From: Cacajao melanocephalus | Lineage: Eukaryota > Chordata > Mammalia > Primates > Pitheciidae | DNA length: 64,000 nucleotides | Direction of reading: 5' to 3' | Assembly: GCA_963573385.1 (NCBI GenBank) | Contig: CAUYLG010013673.1 | Location: forward strand, 1-64,000 | In this document: positions 16,886-29,990 of the stretch, piece by piece | Numbering within the stretch: position 1 is the stretch's first letter | How the letters are laid out: every line of letters starts with the position of its first letter | Notes under the pieces: model-generated | Seen by the model: only the letters and a program-made list of their open reading frames with translations | Databases searched by the model: none | Told to the model about the DNA's origin: nothing | Made by a program: the position numbers and the translations under genes

Positions 16886-17640
16886 TTGCGGCTAGGTTAC
16901 CAGGAACTCTGAAATCTCCCTGCTGCTTGTTCCTCCCTTACCCTCTCATCTCTCTAAAGCAACGCTAAGGCTTTATGGGGAACAGAGTTTGATAATCTTT
17001 TCACTAGAAAACTTCTAAAATTTCTTTTTATTCTAATGCCTAATGATCCTAATTCTGGAGATATAAACCATAGTAACCGTCAAAACGTGCTCTATAAGAC
17101 TGGATATTGGCAAACCTTACACTTCCTTAAAGGGCTGGCTCAGGGTCACTTTTCACACACCTTTGAAGACTAGATTTTTAAAACTATTTGATCCAATAAA
17201 CATAGGAATGAAATCAAAGAATTCTGCAGATGTAAACATTCTGATGCTATGAGATGAAATGTGTTGTTTATATTAAAACAGCAATGCTAAAACGTAAGGA
17301 CCAATTTCTCTTTCTTTAATCATTAAGTTATTAAGTATTTTCTTACTAACACGTTTTCTTATACATTTACAGACAAATTGTTTCTAATAAATCCAGCTAG
17401 ACTCAAGTATTAAGCACTAGAGTTTTTGCCTCTTGCATTAAGTAGATGTCTGTCTGGGCAGTTGGCTCACCCAGAGCAGGGAGTTCATCAAGGAAAGGGA
17501 GAGACTTTTGATCTCTTTGTTGGCTTTCACAAAGGGAAAAAAAACTCCACAGGCTGAACCTGTTAACTTCTAACTCACATCAGACATTTCCAAATTGCAT
17601 GATTTTAGTGTAGCTAAGAGGGTGGGGAAACAGTTTCTTA
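16886..17640. other. Non-repetitive stretch, no gene seen
   Basis: AT-rich sequence. No recognisable element or coding frame. Confidence 0.4.
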
Positions 17641-17644
17641 CAGT

Positions 17645-18070
17645 GTGGCTGTGAGTATAAATGGGTATAAAATTATTGGAGGGCAATTTGGCAATAGCTA
17701 TTAAAAATGAAATACTCATACCCTTTGACCCAATAACAATTCACCTCCTGGGAATTCACTGTAGAGAAAGACTCCTACAACTGCTCCAAGATATTTAAGA
17801 GTAAAATGATATTTGCAAGAATATTTGTTACAGGAAAAACTGGAAAGAACTCAAAGGTGCATTAACAGGCAATTGGTTAAGGAGAGTATGGTTCAGCCAC
17901 ACAATACAATTTCATGGAGCTGTTTAATGGAAGATTAAAAAAAAATCACTTTTTACCAACTGACATGGAAAGATGTCTAAGACATATTGCTAGATGGAAA
18001 ACAGCATGCTTTTGTGTGGAGAGTATAATCCCATTTTTTGTAAAATAATAAGTGAAATATTAATATAGGC
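17645..18070 (+). mobile_element. L1M-type LINE 3' UTR relic
   Basis: The order 'GGAGGGCAATTTGGCAATAG', 'CCTTTGACCCAATAACAATT', 'AAACTGGAAAGAACTCAAAG', 'AATTGGTTAAGGAGAGTATG', 'GACATGGAAAGATGTCTAAG', 'AGTATAATCCCATTTTTTGT' is the familiar 3' region of old mammalian-wide L1s. Orientation is plus. Confidence 0.75.
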
Positions 18071-18848
18071 CTTGAAAAAATTTTAACTGCTTTTCTCAGC
18101 TGTGTGGGATTATGGGGGATTTCTTTCTATGCTACATATTATAAAGTTTCAAGATGTTTATGTGCATATATATATATGTATATGTATATGCCATTACTTT
18201 TGTAATCAGAAAAAAATTAATGTTTCTACGGCGGGGTCTTCTGAGAGACCTCTTAGGAAAGCATGGAAGCCTGGTCCAAATCCACCAACTTGACTGTAAA
18301 ACAAAACTTAGTTGACATTGGAACAATGATACCACTTAACCAAAAGGAGGACCACACTTGGAAACTCATCTGGTGTCTGGAGTCTATAAGCCATTGTAAT
18401 AATTAGCCCACGATGGAGGGTTCTTCCAAGGAGGGGCAACACTTAAAACTGCAGCCAGTTTTTGAACCACTGCCACAGTTAGGAAAGGACAACTGACAAG
18501 CAGGGACTTAACCTGAGTAGTGTTGGTCCCAGTGGTGACTTGCCAGGAGTGGGGGTGAGGGAGTGTCCATAAAAGGCAAAGAGTTTGTGTTTAAATTTTA
18601 CTCTTTTATTGAGCTAAAATTTGGTGCAACTTCTCTAGCTCTGTTTGGTGCAATTTCTCTAGCAGATCCCCATTTTGTAGAGTGTATAGCTTATATTAAA
18701 GGGACTCTTAATCAAATGAAGGCAAAATTACAACTATAAAATTAGGCACAAGATTTTGGAAGAGGACCCTAAAGAGGAGAAGCCCTTAAGCTAAGCTTCA
18801 TTAGCTTCTCGGTGAATTCTTGCTGCTCTGACCCATTGCCCCCAGCCC
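18071..18848. other. Non-repetitive stretch with a short TA/GTATA tract
   Basis: 18165-18190 is an ATATATATATGTATATG low-complexity tract. At 18617-18663 the string TTTGGTGCAA(C/T)TTCTCTAGC occurs twice, 27 bp apart. Nothing else was recognised. Confidence 0.45.
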
Positions 18849-19151
18849 TTTTTTTTTTTTTTTTTTTTTTGAAACAGAGTCTCACTCTGTCAACCAGGCT
18901 GGAGTACAGTGACAGGATCACAGCTTGCTGCAGCCTCAACCACTGGGCCCAAGCAATCCTCCCCCGTCAGCCTTCCCAAGTAGCTGCGACTACAGGCACA
19001 CAGTGCCATGCCTGGCTAATTCTTAAAGTTGTTGTAGAGATGAGTCTCCCTGTGTTGTCCAGGCTGGTCTCGAATTCCTGATCTTAAGAGATCCTCCCTG
19101 CCTCAGCATCCCCAAGTGGGATTATAGGCATGAGCCACTGCACCTGGCCTG
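18849..19151 (-). mobile_element. AluJ-like element (antisense)
   Basis: T22 run (complement of the poly-A tail) then 'GAAACAGAGTCTCACTCTGT' to 'GAGCCACTGCACCTGGCC'. Many substitutions from the consensus, which points to an old Alu. Confidence 0.93.
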
Positions 19152-21725
19152 ACCAAGGAAACACAGGGCAGTGACAGGTACTCTTCCTTTTCCTGAAGAA
19201 TTATTGTGCCAAAACAATTTCCTACCATTTGTGGTAAAGGCTAGAGGCACCCTGAGACATCCCAAGGCAGCCTTGGAAGACTGTGATCTATGTTCTTTTA
19301 GGGATACTTGAGTTTCTGTGGATGGAAATGTTCTGGAGAAGCTCTATTTGTTGACAATGGCAGACACCCAGTCCTTGATGTTCATAAAACTATGGCAGGC
19401 AGAGTTGGGAAAGATATATTAGGTCATCGATTTAGATTCAGGTCCAAGGCAGAATGGGTTACCACGATAGTCATTCCAGGTCATTGCCCAGGCAGCTTTG
19501 AAGTATCTTGAGAGCTTAACCCTTAGAAGGCTATTTTTCTCCTCTGGTTCCTGGGCAACTGTTGGGGTGTGTGATTTTTTTCTTTTTTAAAAAGATATGT
19601 TAGAGTTGGATCCACAGAACTTGATTATATCCATTCACCTAGATTTCTATGTGGTTTCCTTATGAAGAAAACAGTTAATGCAGAGATGCCCTTGTACTGC
19701 TGGAAAGAACAAATCACTGATTTTCTTTGGTTCCTTAGATTTCAACTTTTGTGTTGAGTTTTGTTTTAGCTTAAGGAAAAAGCAAAGTTGCTGGGCTTCT
19801 CCTTAGCCAGCATGATCAAGAATGAGTAAGATTTAAAAGCTGCTTTTTGTTAATGGAAAGGAAGTAGCTTCCTCGCCTTTTCTATAAACATTTACTTTGA
19901 GTCTGTTTACTCCCGTCATTGGTAAACCTCATTTGTTCCCAAGTTTTATTTTAGGCTATTATAGGGCTAAAAAAAAAAAAAAATCCTGAAGAATCCTAAA
20001 ACTAAGCTTTCATTTTTTTCATGTTTTAACTTCATATTGAATGATCCTAATCTTCCAAAAGATTTTAGTGGCTACTGTTGTGTAGCAAAGAGGGAAATTG
20101 TTCTAGACTGTAAGGAAGTAGACTTGAATTAATACAGTTGCTTGAGTAATGGATGCTATATGTCATTAGTGAAATCATTTATGCTCCTTGCATGCATGTG
20201 TGTGTGCATGTGTGTGTGTGTGCGTGTATGTGTGATGTGGTATGGTTTTCTTGCTTGTTCATGAAAATATTAAAAACAATTCCCTTTTTGATAAGTAATG
20301 CTACTAGCAAATACAGAAGTGCTAAAGAATAATATAATATTTGAATATTTGCATTTGAAAGCCTATTGTTATTTTAAACCAAGACAAGTGTGTGTTAGTT
20401 TATTGATGCCAGTGACATCAGCATTAGTAATGGGCTCTTTTAGCAAAAAGCAATCCTCACATGCCTTTTTCTTTTCGTAAGCATTCTGAAAGATGGGCTC
20501 CCAGTTAATCAGCTATCAAGGAGCTCACTGTAAATGTTATCTGAGTTAAACTTATCTGAATTTAATTAGATTAAAAAGTTGACTGGGAATTCATCCAAAA
20601 TGTGCTCATCAAAAAACAAAGGTATTTGAAAGTGCAGGAAAAGAAACAGGATTATGGGCAACAAAATTAATTTGAAACCTCTTAAACCTGGAAAAATCAT
20701 TAAAGATAGAAATGCTGAATGTAAAAGCATTTTATTTTTATTTTAACAATAATTAATACAATATGTTCTGTCCCTGGGGTTTTCTGTGACATGTTCCTTT
20801 CAGAAAAGTGCTTTTCCACACTAACAATAAAAATTATCCAAAGGTACAAAATTAACCAGAGGTACAGTATCAACGAAAATCACCTTAAGAATATTTCTCC
20901 ACCCAAAGCATTCAATTTGCCAAAAGATTTTTTGGTATAATTTGTGGATGTAGTTAAATGTAATCTCATAAAAAATTTAAAGTATTTTAATTGTGCATTA
21001 ACCAAATTCTGTTTAGGAAAAATAATAAAATTACTTGAATTTAGAGCTATTCAGAAAATTATAGAGTGCGTAATGAAAAGTTAATACTGCTAGTCACCTC
21101 AGTATGTGGGCTATACTAAATTCCTTACTGGCAAATAAATTGTAAGCTCTTAAATATATGGATATCTGTCCTGAGTTAAATACTTTAGATAAGGGTTGGG
21201 CTTAATATAAGTGTTTGTAGCACAAATAAACATGATTGAATTCAGTGAGGTCTTAAATTGTTCGCTGTTTGGTATATATATATTTTCCCGATTGTCTTTC
21301 TTAGTTATGCCTCATTTAAATAGTAACTGACCAAGTGATAGCAACTGTGTATATTTAAAACACTCTCTGTACAGACGAGCACTTTGGGGAGTTCTCCAAA
21401 AATTAACACATCTATATTGGATAGGAATTTGATTTAAAAAGAAAATTAATTTTCTTATATAATATGTAATATTTAAAAATCCAGTGGTAGGCTAGATCCA
21501 GTTTCTCAAACAATGTTGACAGAAATGTCTTTCTTTAAATCTAAACTTTACTACTTTCTGTCTTGTTTTCATTCTTAGGCATATATAGGGCAAAGATGGA
21601 ACCACTCAGCCACCCCAGGGAAAAGGAGAGTATTTGTTTTACGATAGAAGCTGACTTCCCTTTCCGTAGCTTGTATCACATGCCCATCCCTGAACATACA
21701 CTAGTGCTGCAGTGCTGAGCTGGTA
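19152..21725. other. Non-repetitive AT-rich stretch of ~2.6 kb
   Basis: Apart from the (TG)n tract at 20191-20238 and an A15 run near 19970-19983, no repeat family or coding exon was recognised. Confidence 0.4.
20191..20238. repeat. Interrupted (TG)n microsatellite
   Basis: CATG and TGTG units with several interruptions (TGCATG, TGCGTGTATG). The array is impure, so probably less mutable than the (CA)21 tract at 8.5 kb. Confidence 0.9.
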
Positions 21726-22211
21726 TGTTATTAATAGTTTCTTGTGGCTCCCATAACAAATTACCAAAAACTGGTGGCTTAAAACAACAGAAATTTATTG
21801 TCTCACATTTATGGAGGCCACCAGTCCTAAGTCAAGGAGTCAGCAGGGCCATACTACCTCTGGAAGCCCTGGAGGGAGATTCTGTTTCTTTCTCATCAAG
21901 CTCTGGTGCCTCCAGGTATTCCTTGGTTTTCAGCCACATCACTCCAGTATCTGGCTCTGTGGTCACATTGCTCCCTCATCTTATCTTTATGTCTCCTTGG
22001 TGTGTCTGTGTCAAATTGCTTCTGCCTTTATCCTATAAGGGCACACACAATTGTATTAAGAGCCCGCATGGATAATCCAGGAGGATTTCATCTCAAGATC
22101 CTTAACCTACTTACAGCTGCAAAGGCCTTTTTACAAATAAGGTCACATTCACAAGTTCCACAGGTTAGGATTTGGACATATCTTTCTAGGGGCCAGCATT
22201 CAACCCACTAC
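21726..22211 (-). mobile_element. MLT1-type MaLR LTR (antisense)
   Basis: On the plus strand 'CATAACAAATTACCAAAAAC', 'TGGTGGCTTAAAACAACAGA', 'AATTTATTGTCTCACATTTA', 'CAAATAAGGTCACATTCACA', 'AGGTTAGGATTTGGACATAT' and 'CATTCAACCCACTACAA' are the reverse complement of the MLT1 LTR in order. It is nearly full length. No internal retroviral sequence adjoins it. Confidence 0.85.
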
Positions 22212-23060
22212 AACTGCCAAATGTTTAACAATCTTTTTGGCAAGAAAGGGTATACCCTGATCTTGTAGCAGTTCTGTAGTGTAAATACTGCTACCATGGC
22301 CAATTTCAAGCTGTCAAGGGAAGACAAAGAACATGGAATTGGGAGGAGATGTATAGCCGCACACCATTATCCAGTATTTCCACTATCAGATCCAATAGAT
22401 GTAAGTAACCTCAAGAACATAAATAATTGTAAAATGCAGTTAAATGATTAGGAAGTGATAAGGTTGATGTATCATTACCTTCATTTTTAACATAATTTAA
22501 TTATAAGGTTATGTGCTTTAAATTTTAATGGTGATTGTTTAACAACTGGCACATGGACTTTCTGAACATTTACCAGTTGGTCTGGATGACTTGGTATGAG
22601 TTGGCTCCAACAGACCACTGGATAAAGAATGCTGACTGATGAGGCCTGAGTCATAGAGCCGAGGACGTAAGGTCAGCCATAGCCAAACCACAGGAACTGG
22701 AATAGGGTGTGTGGTTTCTTTTAGAGAAAATTGAGGTGCTATTATCTAAAGAAGGGGAAAGTAATATTAGGAAGACAGAAACAACAAATCCACCTCAGTG
22801 TCCTTGTTTAAATATATTTTAATGATTTCAGGCTAAGGAAAAAATTTCAGTAAAGTTTAAAAGAATTACAAGTATGAGTACTGTGGGTATGCATGTACCT
22901 GCAAATCAGACTCTCTCCTTCTACAGAAAAAACACAATTTTTCACATTTTCATTTTGGTTAGCTCATAAAATCTGTGTTTTTTAAAACTGGACACATTTA
23001 TCCCAAAGCGACTGGGCTCAGAAAATGCAAGAGAAACCAACAGACTTTTTTTTAAAGTTA
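22212..23060. other. Non-repetitive stretch, no gene seen
   Basis: Mixed sequence without recognised element or exon. Confidence 0.4.
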
Positions 23061-23700
23061 TTTTTTCTTTTTTACGCTTTTAGCAGTCTTATTTATGTAT
23101 TTATATATAATCCACATTTTATAGAAATACAAATTTATTTTTATATAGTATATATTTATTTACAGTATATTTATAGTATATATATATAACATATAATTCA
23201 CACATTGTGCAATTCATCCATTTAAAGGGCAAAAATGCAATGGATTTTAATACAATCACAAAGTTATGCAACCATCCCTACAACTAATTCTAGAACATTT
23301 TGATCAACCTAAAAAGAAACTGCACCACTTTGCTGTCATCCTCCAGGCTCCCCAAACTCTCTCCGAGCTCTAGCCAACCACTAGTCTAGTTTCTGTCCCC
23401 ACAGAATTGCCTATTCTAGGAATTTTGTATAAGTAGAATGATACAATGCACATTCCTTTGTGACAGGCTTCTCTTGCTTAGCATGATATTTTCAGGTCCA
23501 TCCTTGTTAATGCATGTATTAATATTTCTTTCATCACCAAATAGTGTTCCATTACATGTATATCCCACATTAAGTTCATCCATTCATTAGTTGATGGACA
23601 TTTGGATTGCTTTCCCTCTTTGGCTATTACGAAAAGGCTGCTATGAACATTCATTTACAAGTTTTTATGTGGACATAAGTTTCCATTTCTCTTAAACCAA
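23061..23700 (-). mobile_element. L1M-type LINE 3' relic (antisense)
   Basis: An AT-rich head (23061-23190) is followed by 'TATAATTCACACATTGTGCA', 'ATTCATCCATTTAAAGGGCA', 'TGCAACCATCCCTACAACTA', 'TTGATCAACCTAAAAAGAAA', 'CTAGCCAACCACTAGTCTAG', 'TGATGGACATTTGGATTGCT' and 'GCTGCTATGAACATTCATTT', the standard reverse-complement string of old L1 3' ends. Confidence 0.8.
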
Positions 23701-25555
23701 TGGTCTTTAAGGCAAAATTTTTAGCACGTGTTCTTATTTTCCACATGATTAAGGAAACTGTTATTTAGGACTTAACTCAGAAATGTCTCACATAAAATTC
23801 CAAACTTCTTAAATACTGGGTCACCACCCCCAACTGTGCTATTCCTTAGTAGGGAGGAGGAGGGTGCTGTCTGTCAGGAAAAAGTAGGAGCTGACTTGGG
23901 GCTCACCGATCACTGCTCAGGGCTGACTGAAATCCCTTTGCAGCACCTGAGGCCAGATCTGGCCCACAACTGGCTCAGAATAATCAGCCCATCACAGTGC
24001 TCCTTTGGGGAGACTCCGTATGTAAAGTATACAGAATAGGAAAAATAAAACCTAACCTGGAAATCAGACTCATGGGGTTTGGGAAACTTGCAGGAAAGAA
24101 GAGGAAAAAAATAGCTTTCCTGATGGGAGCCAGTGAAGTTAGTTTTCTCCCTTATGTGACTTGGAGGAGTTCTTTGGTGTGTCTTGCAGACCTGCAATGA
24201 AAAAGAAGGCCCTATATTAATTTATATAGCGACTCTTTTCCAAGAAATTCAGAGCATTTCAAACAGTCTTTCACTCGTTCCCCTGAGGGAGTTTGCATAG
24301 TGTGCATAAGAAATTACTTCTTTTAAAATTTACACTCTTCAGTTAGCCAGTACGGAGCAGAAATAGAACTAGAAAAGCAGACCTCCTGACCAAACATTCC
24401 GCTATAACATTTTCAGGGAGCTTCTATAAATCAGAGCATATCCTTAAAAACAGGATCTCCTCATAATAGCCCCATGACCACTCACTGGTGACTGACATTC
24501 CTTTCAGCAAGAGCAAAAGTTTCCTTTCCAAATTAGAATCAACTGGTATGGCATGCACTATAAAACTGAAGTATATCATTATTCATAATTAAGTGCTCAG
24601 GATCACCCAGACCCCTCAGACAAACCATCCAGTTTTACTCTCCAGCTCCGCCCTCCTAACTCACCCCAGCTGAGGACCCCTTACTAATCTTGAAACTGGC
24701 TCAGTGTGAAAGAAGACTCCTGCTGGTAAACGCCAGGCAAAAAACTGGAGACAAAATCAGTCCTGCTCTCACTGCCGTTTCCTGCTGTGTCTCGGTGCTG
24801 TTTTTCCGCAGGGCTGCGCTGCCCCTCAGGGCCTTGCTGGCCATCCTGCATAGCATACTCAGCTCCAGCTTCCCAAAGCCCACCAGCATCAGCCACGTGC
24901 AGGGCTAAACTCAGCCCTAAACTCCAAACACTAGCTCCTCATGTGGGGCCTTTTCTCAAGATACTCTTATTGTGGCATCCTCAGTATCCATCCCTGGGAA
25001 AAGAAAATCTTGTTCAGAGCCTCACTAGCTCGTGTGGAATCTCGGGAAGTAACAACCTGGGAAGTCTCTGTGCTTTCTTTTCCCACTTCAAGAAAACCTC
25101 TGGGATCCTTAAGTTCCCTCCTAGTGATTACCAGAGAATGGGAAGTTTTAATCCAGTTAGTGACAAAAAGTTCGTATTAGTGTCTCATGCTGCCCCTAGT
25201 GTCCCAGCCTCAGGCATATTTTGTTTGAGACCCCATAATCTTAACATGCACCTTATTTAAAATGTGCACCACTTGTCAGCCAGGACTGGCTACAGGGTTT
25301 GAGAGGGACCAGTGCAATGCAAAAATGCACGCCCCTTGTTGAAAATTTAAGAATTACAAGCAGGGCATATAAGCCAACATGGGGCACTTCTAAGTATGGG
25401 ATCCTGAGTGACTGCATAGGTCACACACCCAGGAAGTCAGCCCTGCTGCTGCTGTTTAAGAAGCACAAAATTCTAAAACTAGAGAAATCTGGCAACCCTG
25501 GGTCTGCATCTCCAAATGGCAGTAGGTAATGGGTTGCTGTGGAGTATTATCTTGC
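23701..25555. other. Non-repetitive stretch of ~1.8 kb
   Basis: No transposable element seen. The 157-aa plus frame at 24787-25260 overlaps other frames on both strands and has no recognisable domain, so I treat it as non-coding. Confidence 0.4.
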
Positions 25556-25907
25556 ATTGGGTTGCTGTGCCTGCCATTACAAAATCCTGCAGATTGGGTG
25601 GCTAAACACAGAAATTTATTTTCTCACAATTCGAGGGGCTCAAGTCTGAGATCAAGTTGTCAGCAGGGTTGGTTTCTTCCGAGGCCTCTTTCTTTGTAGA
25701 TGACCACTTTCTCCCTGTGTCTTCACATGGTCTTCCATCTATATGTGTCTGTGTCCTAACCACTTCTTCTAGGAACTCCACCAGTCATATCGGATTAGGG
25801 CCCACTTTATTATATCCTAAGTACCTCCTTAAAGGCCCTGTTTCCAAATACAGTCACATTCTGAGGTACTGGGGTGACTTTCGAGTGGCAGAGTTCAGCC
25901 TGTAACA
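25556..25907 (-). mobile_element. MLT1-type MaLR LTR (antisense), second copy
   Basis: 'GAAATTTATTTTCTCACAAT', 'CAAGTTGTCAGCAGGGTTGG', 'TGTCTTCACATGGTCTTCCA', 'TCGGATTAGGGCCCACTTTA', 'ACAGTCACATTCTGAGGTAC' follow the reverse complement of MLT1. Same orientation as the copy at 21.7 kb, but the two differ enough to be separate insertions. Confidence 0.82.
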
Positions 25908-28900
25908 CAGCTGTTCCCTTTGGGGAGGGATGCAGTGCTCCAAGTCACTGTGCTCGCTCCAACCCAATGCATGCTCACACACACACATATTGTGTCCCCA
26001 TCCCTGAGGCAGGGCTCAGTTGCTATAGGTTGTCTCATCTGTGATGCTGTTCTTCCTCTGGTTTACTTCTCTCATTTAGAGAGACCTGCTCCCCCCTGGC
26101 AGCACAAGGAAGAGTGACAGTGTTCACAACAGGACAAAGGCTACACACTCCCTCCACAGCTGAAAAGCTAAGGTTGCTGTTCAAGCGATCCAGGACAATA
26201 ATCCATTTCTTAAAACACACATGCGTGCACAGTGTACCCATTACATAGAGAGAACCATTGAAATGCAATGCTGAAGGAAGAAACTGCCATGAGGCATAAC
26301 TGACTGCTCACCTCAGAAACTAGACCTGGAGGTTTTAGGAGAGAAAAACCCTCAGCGACTACATAATTATTCCCCAGGGCTGATCCCACTTAAAAAAATC
26401 ACCTGACTGTACAAGGGATGGCCTTAAATTTCAATGGAAACCCAACCATGTCGCCCCTTAGAGATAACGTACTCTCAAATTGGCTTTTGTACCTATTTGT
26501 AGAAAATGTTAGCCAGATTATAGCTGAAAACTCTGCTAATTCTGGGGAAGATTTTGGTCTTGTGCCTGGAACTATTGAAGCATATATTCACACCTACCAC
26601 ATGTAACACTTAGTAGCAGAATTTCCAGCACAATACTTTAGTGCTTTATTTTTAAAGGAAACAGAGCAGAGACTGAAGCCCTGCTCACTCTGCAGCTTTC
26701 TTGCAGGAGACTCCACAAAAGGTGGTGTGCTGAGGGAGGTTCTGTGCTGAAAAGAGGTATATTTTGATTTTTAAAAGGAAAGGAGATGCTAACATCTTTG
26801 CTCACAATTGGGGCACTCATGATGCTGAAACATAACATTTGCACCTGCATGTGGATTGAAAAAATCGTGTCAAATTTGCAAGGCTCTGAGAAAATAGGGT
26901 GCAGTATATTGGTGATCTAATAAATCCCAATCAACATTAGAGTTTGGAAAAGAACTTACAAACATCTTACTGTAACTCCTTTGGTTGTTAGACAAGGAAG
27001 GGGAGGTTGGAAGTTTTAACTGATTTGCCCCCCGACCAGCACTCCACCTAAAATGCAGGTCTTTTCTTACAGGTCAGCTACCTCCCACCGCACCAGGCTA
27101 CTTCTAAACAGGCATTTCTGTCCGCCTCGATTGCACGCAAAAAAAGACAAAACCCCTCTCATTCTCCAGTAGAGTCTCTATTTTGATTCTAGAGTTGAGA
27201 AAGCAACGGCTATTTCAACTTCAACTCCCTTAGCAAACGGAAGAAAAGGCATCTGACCCGTAGACTCTTTCAGCTGGTCCCGGGGTCTCGCCGCCTGCGG
27301 GTCTCCACGGCAGCTCGCTGGCATCGGCGGCCAATCGGACACCAGGGGGCGCAGCAGCCTTTGTCCTGACAGGCATTGAAGACAAGCCTGACTGGGCCGT
27401 CAAGAAAAATCTGACTTCCCTCCTTTCAGTTTCTCTCATTGGAACCAACCCACTCCCCAACCCTCTTCAACTCCTTAAAGCCGTCTTCTGTTTCCTCGTC
27501 ATGCTCAGATTCTCAGGGTGCAGGGATGCAGCAGTTCAGAGACCCCTTTCTGCAGAGGAGACCCTAGCACTGGCCTACCATTTGTTCTCACTTGCAGGCC
27601 TCTGAATTCAGGATGTTTTCAGCCATTCTTCCTGAATGAAGGACACCGTAGAATAGGACCAGCTTCGGGGAAGAACTGGTTCATCCATCCTCTAATATCC
27701 CTCCCGTTTCCACGCACAAAAACAATCACAAACAAATTAAATAACATGTTCTGGGAAGCTCACGTGGCCAGGACCTATCCCTCACCACCCTCTGTCTGCC
27801 CCTACAGTCTAAGGACCGCCTTTGGTAGTGGCTACCTACCCAAACAGACAGGCTTCAGTGCCTTCACTACACCTCTGCCATTGTCACCAACCCACGGGGC
27901 GCCCCAAGCAGGATAACTGCCTCCTTGTGACCTCACCAGCTTGGCTCTGTGTGCCCTCTAGCAGAAAGAAATCCACTTCACCCTTGCCAAAGTCTCCCGA
28001 TACCAAAGATTCAGTAATAAATGAGCATCCTCTTCTACTTTAAGACACACTCCTCACCCTGGCCCTAGAGACACAAACGCACAGAATGCAGACCCTCAGA
28101 TGTCAAAAACGTACCATTTCACAAAGACTCCTGAAACTCCTCTGTTCCATGCTGAAAGGTTACGGGGTCCTTCCTATGCAGGCCTTTGAAAAGCAGCTAT
28201 ATGTTTACATAGAGAGATTCCAAGTTTACACAGTCCTTTCCCTGTCTGTCACTGGAGCCTCTCAACCCTGAGAGATACGCAGTGAAATCTAAAGCTTAGA
28301 GGCTTGCCTCAGGACCAGACCTAGTACAGTGTAGAAACAGCACTGGGGGCCTGGGTGACAGAGTATGGAGAGAGTTGCTTGTCCAGTTGTACCAAGGCCT
28401 AAAGGAAAAGCAGCCACCACAGAAGATCATCAGATTACATGCACAGGAGGAGCCTGTGGTCTCAGGAGCCAGGCAGAGGCAGGAGGAACAGTGGAAAAGA
28501 AGGGGTGATGTAAACTCTGACCTGATTCTTCTTTTTACCTGTGGCGTCTGTCACTGCTTTGTTTCCACATGCTTCTTAGCTAATGTAGAGTGCTGGGAAG
28601 TGCCGAGCCTGGAGAGAGGTAGCCACGGGTTCTTATCTTGATGGTGAACCTCCCAACTCCACACTCATCAAATAATGATAACATCTATTAGACATACAGC
28701 ACACCAGCACAGAAATGAAAAATGTAAGTGTAATTCCAGGAGATGGAGCAGGGTAGGAGACTTTTACTTTCGTTTTATGCTGTTTTGTATTATTTGAAGT
28801 ATCTCGATTACACATGTATTCCTTTTATAATTTTATTTTTAAAATTTTACTGGGGCTAATGATACTCTTTAGCGTTGCTGCAAAGATGACTTATGTAACA

Positions 28901-29990
28901 TGCCTGGATGGTACCTGGTCTGGCACACAGTTGATGCTCACTTAACAGTAGTTTATTGTTAGCTATATACCTCCCTCAGAACTGTGGGCAAATGGGACCT
29001 CAAATCAAGAGATCCAGGGTCTGCTGCACACTCTGCTTTCAAATCCACGCATGCCCTTTAGTAAGTCAAGTCCCTTGGAATCTCTCTATGTCAACATAGT
29101 AGCTGCTCTTCAAAGGCCTGCATAGGAAGGACCCTGTGCCTCAGTTTCTTTACCTATAAAGCAATGAGACACAAGCCAGTTGATTTGGAAAATTATGAGA
29201 CAGACAGGACAACATGCTCACCACCCAAAATGCCTGAGACACCTTCTAAAATTCAGTCACAGTCTTTGCAAGAGGAGGCTCCTTAAGTTTGAGTTAATCA
29301 GACAGAAACTCTTTCTAGGAGACGTCGCCATCTAGGATAGACAGAAAGGGTTGGAGACAACTAAAGAAGTTCTAAAGCAAGTACAGAAATTAAATCGGGA
29401 AACAAATAATGTGTGAACACTGTGTAAGGCCATCAGCTTAGGATGGGAGGGGGGAAAAGAAGGTTTGAGCTATTCCTTGAGTGCAGTTGGCACCATGATC
29501 ATTTCCTGACAGGAGAGATGCCCTTGGTAGGCAGAAGGGGTGTGATTCAAGGTCCAGGCATCCCTGGCCCAGACAGAGCCAGCCCTAGCCCGGTTCCCTA
29601 GGATGAGAGTTCTGTATGGGACACAGGGCTGGCACAGTTGAGACCAGGCCTCCTTAGGCAGATCCAGGAGCAGAGCTGCCCTTTGGACAAATTACTTTCG
29701 GCAAAGTCAGAAGGAACCCACTGCCCACAAGAATTGGGCTAAAGCACCTCTGAAGTTTCTTCCAGCATGAACTTTATCTTAACAACAACCAAAAAAAGTG
29801 GGGAGACTGGGTCATAGGAGGTGCAGATGCCCAGGCATGATCCCTTCCCTGCTTAGCAGCTGGTCTGGAGATACCTGTTTTTTATGCACTCGAACTCCTG
29901 AAAACCAACTAAAGATTTGTTCCTGGAACACACAGCTGATTCATTTCCCACCCTACTCAGAAAGGGAGATTTTCCTCCAAGTATCCTTTG
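25908..29990. other. Transposon-free unique stretch, first part
   Basis: About 4 kb with no Alu, L1, LTR, MIR or DNA element that I recognise. It contains the CTCF-like site at 27.34 kb and a CpG-containing patch at 27230-27400. Short frames (for example 132 aa at 27518-27916) carry no identifiable domain. Confidence 0.5.
27337..27357 (+). promoter_or_regulatory. Near-consensus CTCF binding site
   Basis: CGGACACCAGGGGGCGCAG matches the CTCF core (CCACCAGGGGGCGC) at every position except the first base (A for C). The plus-strand orientation would make it a rightward-facing loop anchor, pointing at the CpG-island cluster. A CCAAT box sits immediately upstream at 27331-27335. Seen: the motif. 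Known: CTCF recognises it. Inferred: occupancy and insulator role. Confidence 0.7.

Noticed and set aside
25190..25206. Possible second CTCF motif on the minus strand (ACACTAGGGGCAGCA)
   Set aside because: One base short in the central G-run compared with the consensus, so the core spacing is wrong.
24787..25260. 157-codon plus frame
   Set aside because: Overlaps shorter frames on both strands, shows no domain and has no clear promoter or splice context.
21726..25907. The two antisense MLT1 LTRs as the paired ends of one provirus
   Set aside because: They share orientation and lie 3.3 kb apart, but an antisense L1M and unique DNA sit between them, no retroviral internal sequence is recognisable, and the two LTRs differ strongly.
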